Shown piece by piece: positions 45,750-53,200 of a stretch of 64,000 bases of DNA. The first letter of the stretch is position 1. Every line of letters begins with the position of its first letter. The notes under the pieces were generated by a model that was not told the origin of the DNA, ran no database searches, and saw only the letters and a list, made by a program, of their open reading frames with translations. The translations under genes were made by a program, and so were the position numbers. Source of the DNA: Anaerotruncus rubiinfantis (GTDB lineage Bacteria; Bacillota; Clostridia; Oscillospirales; Ruminococcaceae); the NCBI RefSeq assembly GCF_900078395.1, contig NZ_FKLA01000009.1, forward strand, positions 2,302,084 through 2,366,083, written 5' to 3'.

Positions 45750-48346
45750 CAAGTATTTTCTGCCGGCCGCGCCTGGTCCAGAAAATCCCTGATCGTCTTT
45801 TCCACCAGATCCACTTCCTCCCGGAAAGCTGAAGCTGAAATCCGCAGCGCTCCGTGCCCCAGCACAATCATCTGTTCGAGCGCGTCGGAAGTCGCCACCC
45901 GCACCCGGTATTTTCTTCCGAGCTCATGGGTGACCTTTTCAATGTACATGTCAGCGGTTTCCGCTTCCTTTGTGTATACGACGTTGATGTTGTGTATCTT
46001 TTCGACGGTTCCTGGGTTCCCTTTGACCTTATAAGCGTCAAACACCAAAATCAGTTCGCATTGGCGAAAGCCGCGATAGTTGCAGAGAAGGTCGATCAGC
46101 CTGCTGCGGGCCGCGTCCACATTCTCCTGTGCCAACACTTTCAGATCCTCCCATGCGAAGATGATATTGTAGCCGTCCACCAGCAGATATTCCGGACCTT
46201 CGGGCGGTGCCTTTGCCTTTCCCGGGCGGGGCGCGGACAAAGTTTGCCGCGCCGGGCGAAACGCCTGCCGTGGGTCGCGCCGGATCGGGCCATAGGTGCG
46301 CTCAAAAATTTTCATCAGCTCGCTGTCCTCGGCCAGCATCGCGCAATAATCCGCGGCGCAGCGGGCGGGCTCCGTTTCCGGTTCCTCCAGCGCGGGTCTT
46401 CCGGCTCCCCATCCACTCTGCACATGCATATATTCCCGCACCTTGTCCCATTTCACAAGAAATCCCGCGCCATGGGCACAGAACACCGAATCGGCCGGGT
46501 TGTCCACGTCTCCATCGCAGTCGTATCCCGTGGCTGCAATCACTTCCGCCGCATTATGACAGGGCTCATATCCGCGCAGCGTGCAGGAGAGCCTGCCGCG
46601 CCCGCGGGTATAGGAGGTGACCTCCATCTGATAGTCCCGCATCTCAGAAACCGGCGCGCTGCCCACAAGCACCGCCGTTTCTCCGCCGGTCTGGGGCGGC
46701 GAGAACTCCCCGCTCATCCGCTGCAGATCGGACATTGCGCGGCCCACCGCATCGGACGGCACTTCAAGCCGGAAATCGTACCACGGCTCCAGCAGGATGC
46801 TTTCGGTATTGCGCAATCCCTGCCGCACCGCGCGGTAGGTCGCCTGCCTGAAATCTCCGCCTTCTGTATGCTTTGGATGCGCGCGCCCCGCGATCAGCGT
46901 AATTTTAAGATCGGTAATGGGCGCGCCGGTCAGCACGCCTGGATGAACCTTTTCCGCAAGATGGGCCAGGATGAGCCGCTGCCAGTTGCGGTCGAGATCG
47001 TCCTCCCGGCAATCGGACGCAAATTGCAGTCCGCTGCCCCGTTCGCCCGGCTCCAGCAGCAGGTGAACCTCGGCGTAATGCCGCAGCGGCTCGAAATGCC
47101 CAATCCCCTCCACCGGCCGCGCAATGGTTTCCTGATAGAGAATGCCGCCCTGTCCAAACCCAATCTCCAGCCCGAAACGTTCGCGCACCAGGCTTCGGAG
47201 CACCTCGAGCTGCACCTCGCCCATAATCTGTACATGGATCTCCTGCAGCGCTTCATTCCATATGACATGCAGCTGCGGGTCCTCCTCCTCAAGCTGCCGC
47301 AGCTTTCCAAGCGCGGTATGGGCGTCCGCCCCCTTCGGCAGCTGTACCTGGTAGGTCAGTACCGGCCGCAGGGCGGGGCGTTTTGCATCCGCCTGCACGC
47401 CGAGCCCCTCCCCTGGATAGGTACGGGAGAGCCCCGTGACTGCGCAGACCATCCCCGGGAAGGCTTCCTCCGTTGTCTGATATTTGCTTCCCGAATAAAT
47501 CCGGATCTGATTCACCTTTTCGCTCCAGGACTCTCCTTTGGTGTCCTGACCGGTGAGCAGCGCCTTCACCTTCAGGCTCCCGCCGGTCACTTTCAGATGG
47601 GTGAGCCGGTTTCCCTGCTCATCCACCGAAATTTTAAACACCCTTGCCCCAAAACCGGCGGAATATTCCGGGCCGAGGGTATACTGATCCAAACCGGACA
47701 GAAAAGTATCCACCCCATCCAGTTTTAATGCGGAACCAAAATAACATGGGAAAACGCTGCGCCGCGCCACCGCCGCGGCAATCTCCCGGCCGGTCAGCGT
47801 CCCGGCTTCCAAGAAGCGTTCCATCAGCCCTTCATCGCTCATGGCGACACTCTCCTGCCAAGCTTCGTCCCGGTCGGCGCCAAAGTCGATGCACCCGTCT
47901 CCCAGCCTGTGCCTGAGCGTGGCAAGCAGCGCGGCACGGTCGGCGCCGGCAAGATCCATTTTATTGAGGAACAGGAAAGTCGGTACCCGGTAGCGGTCAA
48001 GCAGCTGCCAGAGCGTTTCGGCGTGGCTCTGCACCCCATCGGTGCCGCTGACAACCAGGATGGCATAATCGAGCACCTGCAGCGTCCGTTCCATCTCCGC
48101 CGAAAAATCCACATGTCCCGGCGTATCCAGGAGGGTCAGCTCGGTTTCCCCCAAACGCAGCACCGCCTGTTTTGAAAAGATCGTGATCCCGCGCTCCCGT
48201 TCCAGCTCGTGCGTATCGAGAAACGCGTTCCCATGATCCACCCGGCCTAACCTGCGGATCTCTCCCGCGCGGTAAAGCAGCCCCTCCGAAAGCGTCGTTT
48301 TGCCCGAATCCACGTGGGCCAATATCCCGATTACCAGTCGTTTCAT
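45749..48346 (-). CDS. TetM-like ribosomal GTPase fused to Rae1/YacP-like NYN nuclease
   Basis: An 865-residue fusion. Residues 1 to about 650 are an EF-G-like translation GTPase closest to ribosomal protection proteins: G1 AHVDSGKTTL, G2 RGIT, G3 DTPGH, G4 NKMD, then EF-G domains II-V. The TetM domain IV loop YSPVSTP, which dislodges tetracycline, is replaced by a sequence with AHPKHTEGGDFRQ, so drug resistance is doubtful. After a linker, residues about 716-865 match YacP/Rae1, an endonuclease that cuts mRNA in the ribosomal A site: LLVDGYNIIFAW, LILVFDAYKVKG, ETADMYIEK, VATSDALEQ hold the conserved acidic residues. I infer a factor that enters the A site with GTP and cleaves mRNA there. 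A promoter and a structured leader lie upstream. Confidence 0.93.
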   Translation of the reverse strand: MKRLVIGILAHVDSGKTTLSEGLLYRAGEIRRLGRVDHGNAFLDTHELERERGITIFSKQAVLRLGETELTLLDTPGHVDFSAEMERTLQVLDYAILVVSGTDGVQSHAETLWQLLDRYRVPTFLFLNKMDLAGADRAALLATLRHRLGDGCIDFGADRDEAWQESVAMSDEGLMERFLEAGTLTGREIAAAVARRSVFPCYFGSALKLDGVDTFLSGLDQYTLGPEYSAGFGARVFKISVDEQGNRLTHLKVTGGSLKVKALLTGQDTKGESWSEKVNQIRIYSGSKYQTTEEAFPGMVCAVTGLSRTYPGEGLGVQADAKRPALRPVLTYQVQLPKGADAHTALGKLRQLEEEDPQLHVIWNEALQEIHVQIMGEVQLEVLRSLVRERFGLEIGFGQGGILYQETIARPVEGIGHFEPLRHYAEVHLLLEPGERGSGLQFASDCREDDLDRNWQRLILAHLAEKVHPGVLTGAPITDLKITLIAGRAHPKHTEGGDFRQATYRAVRQGLRNTESILLEPWYDFRLEVPSDAVGRAMSDLQRMSGEFSPPQTGGETAVLVGSAPVSEMRDYQMEVTSYTRGRGRLSCTLRGYEPCHNAAEVIAATGYDCDGDVDNPADSVFCAHGAGFLVKWDKVREYMHVQSGWGAGRPALEEPETEPARCAADYCAMLAEDSELMKIFERTYGPIRRDPRQAFRPARQTLSAPRPGKAKAPPEGPEYLLVDGYNIIFAWEDLKVLAQENVDAARSRLIDLLCNYRGFRQCELILVFDAYKVKGNPGTVEKIHNINVVYTKEAETADMYIEKVTHELGRKYRVRVATSDALEQMIVLGHGALRISASAFREEVDLVEKTIRDFLDQARPAENT

Positions 48347-48530
48347 CCCATCCGTCCCAATCGTCGTTATTCAAAAGCTGTTTGCTTTGCATTCATTATA
48401 GCGTCGCCGCAGGCCCCCATGCCGCAAAGCGGCACAAAACCATCTTTGCCGGTTTGGGCTGTTGCGGGCAGCAATTGGTAAAAAGCCAATTGCCCGCGCT
48501 TATTATAGCATGTGCAAAAAAGCGATACAA
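48347..48530 (-). promoter_or_regulatory. Promoter and structured leader of the TetM-like fusion gene
   Basis: On the minus strand TTGTAT (48525-48530) and TATAAT (48502-48507) with a 17-base spacer. The leader of about 150 bases has a hairpin at 48466-48495 (arms GGGCAATTGG and CCAATTGCTGCCC, loop CTTTTTA) and a second small stem GCCGC/GCGGC near 48425. tet(M)-type genes are known to be controlled by leader attenuation, so a ribosome-sensing leader is possible here. A short upstream ATG at 48392 overlaps the gene start in another frame. Confidence 0.65.
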
Positions 48531-48687
48531 TCCCGCTTCGGGATGGAGTGGATCCAACGCCGCGCCCAGCTGGGATCAAGCGTCTGCAAACAGCTTTGCG
48601 CACATATAGCCACCGCTTCCGGCGTGCCGCAGCAGGACGCAAGCATCTTTTTTCCGGAAACTTCCGATTCTTTTGCCGGGACGTGTC

Positions 48688-48716
48688 TTTACTTCTCCCC
48701 TGCAAAAGGATATACT
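48688..48716 (+). promoter_or_regulatory. Putative promoter of the Nif11-like gene
   Basis: TTTACT (48688-48693) and TATACT (48711-48716) with a 17-base spacer, 42 bases before the ATG. A moderate match. It is divergent from the fusion-gene promoter; the bases between (48531-48687) show nothing else. Confidence 0.5.
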
Positions 48717-48757
48717 GTTGGGTAGAAAAACCTTTACCGGAAAGGATGCATGAAACT

Positions 48758-49033
48758 ATGAACGTCATCCAGCTGCTGGAACAACTCGCGGAAGCCGCCC
48801 GGACTGATCCGTCTCTGAAGCAGCGGCTGCTCGCGTCTGAAGCCGCCCGCGACCCGATGGACACCTTTTGTAAAACAGCGCAGACTGCGGGGTTTCCCAT
48901 CTATCTCGGCGAGCTGTTTGCCGCCGGCGAAGAATTTTCTGACCTGCAATGCAAAAGCACCAACGGCGGAAATCCGCGTCCATATCAGTATTTTAACGAC
49001 GCCTACGGCGCATTTATCGAATCCCTGAAATAA
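48758..49033 (+). CDS. Small Nif11-like protein
   Basis: A 91-residue protein. Residues 1 to about 55 (LLEQLAEAARTDPSLKQRLL, then DPMDTFCKTAQTAGFPIYLG) follow the Nif11 leader-peptide pattern of helices separated by a conserved DP and ending in AGF. The rest is Asn/Gly/Tyr-rich (NGGNPRPYQYFNDAYG). Nif11-type sequences are leaders of modified peptides, but no maturation enzyme or double-Gly site is near, so a stand-alone protein is more likely. AAAGGATG lies about 12 bases before the ATG. Function unknown. Confidence 0.72.
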   Translation: MNVIQLLEQLAEAARTDPSLKQRLLASEAARDPMDTFCKTAQTAGFPIYLGELFAAGEEFSDLQCKSTNGGNPRPYQYFNDAYGAFIESLK

Positions 49034-49207
49034 CCGGCGCATGCTTGGCAAAGTCTAATCATTTTTCAAACGCTCAGCCCCGCCAAATATGCCGGAAAAA
49101 ATTGGGACCGCATGAAACACACTGTTCATGCGGTCTTTTCGATGTAATCCAATTCTCATCGAAAGCGGAATCAGCGTTTCCTCCGCTTCTGGATTTTGAA
49201 AACTTTT

Positions 49208-49969
49208 CTATATTTTTTTGCCGATATAAAAGGCATATCCATAAAACTGCTTATATTTTGAATAGAGCGTTTCTTCGTAATGATTGCTTTCAATAAAGGC
49301 TTCCACTGTTTTATTTCCGGCATATTTTTTCAGCAGCTCTTGTTCCGCTGCCTGCCGCGGAACAAAATAGCGATCGGTCCAACATCTTTCGGGCAGTATA
49401 AAGGCCGCCACCGAAATATATCCCGCTTTCTGCATGATTGAAACATTATTCCCAATGGTATCCAGGTTGCTGCCAGCCTCCGCCCAAAATGCTTCGACCT
49501 CCGCGGGATGTTCGTCCGTAAACCAGGAAGGGCATGTCACAGCAACATGACCGCCTTTTTTAAGAAACCTATTCCAATAAGTCAGCCCTTTTTCAAAGCC
49601 GATATTGTCTATCGCTCCTTCCGACCAGATGAGATCAAACTCCTCCTGCTGAAACGAAAGGTTTTCCATTGAGCCGACGACGCCGGTTACCCGCTCCTGC
49701 AAATTTTGTTTTTTTGCATTTTCATTTAATACGCTAATAAAATCGGAAAACTGATCCACGCCGACGATATTTCCCGCAATATTTTGCGCGAGCACCATCG
49801 TTTGCCCGCCGGTTCCACAGCCTAAATCCGCTGTCCGCGATATGCGATCGATGTTGTCCAGAAAGCTCAGCGCTTTGACCGTCACTTCCGCACTGCCGGG
49901 TCCCTGGCGGTCCAATCCCACATGGGCTTCAATAACGAGATCCATCATTGATAGTTGTTCGTTGTCCAT
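49208..49969 (-). CDS. Class I SAM-dependent methyltransferase
   Basis: A 253-residue methyltransferase. The AdoMet loop TADLGCGTGGQTMVLAQ is motif I, GVDQFSDFI motif II, FDLIWSEGAIDNIGFEKGL motif IV. The lower GC and Lys/Asn content are unlike its neighbours, suggesting acquisition. AAAAGGAGTT lies before the ATG. It is the last chromosomal gene before the prophage, directly inside the tRNA-like junction. Substrate unknown; small-molecule methylation (UbiE-like) is the best guess. Confidence 0.88.
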   Translation of the reverse strand: MDNEQLSMMDLVIEAHVGLDRQGPGSAEVTVKALSFLDNIDRISRTADLGCGTGGQTMVLAQNIAGNIVGVDQFSDFISVLNENAKKQNLQERVTGVVGSMENLSFQQEEFDLIWSEGAIDNIGFEKGLTYWNRFLKKGGHVAVTCPSWFTDEHPAEVEAFWAEAGSNLDTIGNNVSIMQKAGYISVAAFILPERCWTDRYFVPRQAAEQELLKKYAGNKTVEAFIESNHYEETLYSKYKQFYGYAFYIGKKI

Positions 49970-50033
49970 TTTTAACTCCTTTTTATTGCATGAGATAAAT
50001 CCCCATCGTTCAAGAAACAGCTTACATAAAAGA

Positions 50034-50070
50034 AAGTTGACAGATTATCATTGCAGAAATCTGTCAACTT
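50034..50070 (-). terminator. Terminator behind a tRNA 3' tail at the prophage junction
   Basis: Perfect 13-base arms AAGTTGACAGATT and AATCTGTCAACTT with an 11-base loop, followed on the minus strand by TCTTTT. It lies four bases after a CCA-ending sequence, as in a tRNA gene terminator. Confidence 0.75.
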
Positions 50071-50090
50071 ATTTTGGTGGAGCCGACATT
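50071..50090 (-). other. Putative attachment-site remnant (tRNA 3' tail)
   Basis: On the minus strand GTCGGCTCCACCA precedes the terminator: CGGCTCC could be the 3' acceptor strand, A the discriminator, then CCA. No T-arm lies upstream (toward higher positions), so the body of the tRNA seems displaced by the prophage. The matching acceptor would be GGAGCCG. Tentative. Confidence 0.45.
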
Positions 50091-50201
50091 CACCATCCAT
50101 ATCCGAGTATATACACAATAAAACTATACTTTCCACTCATTGAATCCAATTTAAGAAATCAAAAGTGGACAAAGCCGCCCCTCAAATGAAGGGCGGCATT
50201 T

Positions 50202-53200
50202 TTAATCCCACTTGTACCCATATCGGACAGTTAAGAATTCCTTCGCGGCCTTATCGGTCATTCCGGCGTTTACCAATGTTCTGCGCCGGTTCTCCTTCAA
50301 GCTGCCGTTCACAGTTTTCCCATTCTTTTTGGTGCTCTCCACTCCTTCCATAAGAGATTCATACCGTTGGAACTGATCCAGCGACATTTGATTTTTGAGA
50401 TTTTTGTAAGCCTCCTGCTGTGAATCGCTCAAAAGAGATACTTCAAACGCCTCCATATTGGAGAAGTCCCGCAATTTGCTGCTGTTGGTTATGCTGCTGA
50501 AAAGCAGCTCTTTTTGTTTCTCATCGTATCGCTGATCCTCTGCAAGCATCGCGCCGTACTGTTCGGTTTTGGTGCTGTCGCCCGTTGATTTCAGGGAATT
50601 ATAAACCTTTCTCTGTGCAATGAAGTCCGCCACTTCAATATCGCGCTTTGCCGCTTCATATGCTTCCAGCATCCAATCGTCTGGCTTATGCCCCACTATG
50701 TCTGCCTTTGCAAAGGCGTTTGCATAATCGTAAGCATCTTTCAACATCTGCGCTTTCATTTCGTCAGGTGCGGCGCGATACGCCTCCAAATCGAACAGAT
50801 CACCTACAATTTCATAGGATTCCTGGCCTATTCTTTTTTGATATTCGCTGTATTCGCGGTTGGTCAGATCCTTCGTTTTGCCATCGTAGGTGATGGAATA
50901 TTCCGCTTTGCGCGGCAGTATACTTTCATCCCCCAGCGCGTCATACAACCGCATGACCTCTTTGTCGAGTGGCGTCTTTCCGACGTTCCCGGTGTTCCAG
51001 GGAGCTGCGAACTGCTGCACCGCCCGGTAAAGCCCGCCACCTTCGCGTGTGATGGGATTTCCCCAGGTGTCATAGGAGGCGGGGAGGTCTTTGCTCAGCC
51101 CCGGAATTTTCGCCCGCATTGCATCGAGCTGTGTTTTCAGCGGATCGCCTTTGCTAAAAGTCGATCTCACCGTTGGGTCTATTGCGCGTGCCGCTGCGCC
51201 GAAAGCGGATGGAACAAGCCTCTGCGGCCACTCCACCACCTCCATGACAACATTCTCTGTCGGGCTTCCATAGCCGCCCAGAGCATCCTTCACGTTCTGG
51301 AATACCGATTGATTCAGGATCGCGTCACCGGAAGCATAGACCGACTTCAAGACAAGCTCCGGCCAATCTTCCGCCAGATCAAAGTCGCCGCCCTCCTTTT
51401 GCTTTTGCACTCCATCGTAAAGAACTGCGCCAATGAGTAGCGGCGTCGCGGCGGGCTGCGCCCAATCGTAAGAAATGTACCGGTTGCCAACCTTCAATGA
51501 ATACGCCTGCATACCCTGTTGTTTCTGGAAAGCCGCCTTGCGCTTATTATCGGAAAGCGTCCCTGTGATAAGGCCGCTTTTTGCGAGATTGTACCCCACT
51601 GCAATTGCGGCTGTCCCCGTCACCGCCTTGGACAGTTCGTCAATGAATACAGAAGCGTCCTTTCCGCTTTTCACATATTTGCGGTGCAGGGTCAAAAGCC
51701 CCGCCGGGCTGAAATCCAAAGCCCTGGCCGTAATGTTGGCCGGGGTCTTTGTGAACGGCATGAATACCTCTCCGGCCCCGCCAGCCTTATTCAGCGCCCG
51801 CTTGACTTCCTGTACCATGCCGGTGATCGCGTTGTCATCCTTGAAGGTCGCTTTCAGCGCTTCGCTGGTCGCTATGGAAATCGCGTCGTCCGGTATGTCT
51901 GCGATATTCCTGATTTTCCGTGCTTCGATGAAGCTGCCGAGACGGTCCACAAAGTTTTTCTCCATGAAGGGCTTGTCGCCCTTGTCCAGCAGATCATAGG
52001 TAAAGCGCCGGATATTCTCCATGATCGACCGTCCAAGCTGCTTATCTTCCGGCAGGAAATGATTGACCGCCGCTGTTGGGCTGTATTTTCTCATCTTAAA
52101 AACGTCTTTGTCTTTTCGGCTGTTCAGAAGGGTATTTTCCCACTTTCCAACGGTCGCATCGTCAAGCTGTCCCTTTATGGATTCATAGACTTCTTTCGCG
52201 AGTTTTTTGCTGTCCTCGCCTACGAAAAACGACTGTGTCGGCTTGTAGTCCGGGTTCACAAGATGGTATGCGCCCTGTCCCAACGCCGACACCTTCGCCG
52301 CCGTTTTCTGCATGGGGAGCATTGCGACATTCGCAAGGTAGTTTCTGGCCAATGTACGCGGGTTCAGTAGCATCATTACATGGCTGAATTCCGTGAGCTT
52401 TTCCATAGCCGTTACGGGATACTCTTTCGAGATCCGCGCGCCGATTTCCTCAAACGCCGCCCTGATCGCCGCTTCGTCTCCCGGCTCGATCTCCGCAAGC
52501 CTGCGCATTTCCCCGTCGGACAGCTCAAAGTCTTTCCATCTGCGGTATTTCTTTGAGCCTTCCGCGTTCATGGTGTCGATCTGCCGCTGTATGTATCGCA
52601 GAGCTGTGTCGGGATCGTTTTTCAGCAGTCCGATTGCCGCCGCCTGTGAGAACTGGCCGCTCTCGGTCAGCCGGGCGGACATCTGCCGAAGCACGTCCAC
52701 CGCCGCGTCCTTCTGCCCATCTTCCGCGTATTGCTTTGCAAGCATATTGCCAAGCGGGACCGCCGCCGGATCTTTGCGGGCAAGCAAAGCGTCAAACTGT
52801 GCCTTTGCCTGCTGCAGATCGCCCTGCATCGCCTGTTGTGCGCGGTTCAGGGTTTCCTTGTTGGAAAGCTGCTTATAGAATTCCGGGTTGGTTACGAATT
52901 CATTCTTGAGTTCGTCCGGCAGGTCTGTTTTGGTGCGGATGGTTTCGGCGTATCCACGTTCCTTAAAGCCTTTGGGGATTTCCGGTTCGTTTACAGGGGC
53001 CGCTGCAGCGCCTCCCTTCTGCTTCGGCACCTTCGCGCTGACCGATTCCCCGCCCAATCCTTCCGCCTCATTCAGCGTGTTTTTTAGGCGGAAAACGGAA
53101 TCGTCAACCTTCGGTTTCTCCCAATTGCGGGATTGCAGCATGGGATCATTCGGGGGAAGCGTGGGCTTTTTGACTTCTGGAAGTGGGGTAAATCTGGTGT

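Noticed and set aside
45854..47728. 624-codon open frame on the plus strand inside the TetM-like fusion gene
   Set aside because: Antisense to a gene with clear motifs; its protein has no domain-like order and comes from GC-rich codon bias.
45749..48346. Tetracycline resistance gene
   Set aside because: Related to TetM, but the drug-displacing loop is replaced and a nuclease domain is attached; resistance cannot be claimed.
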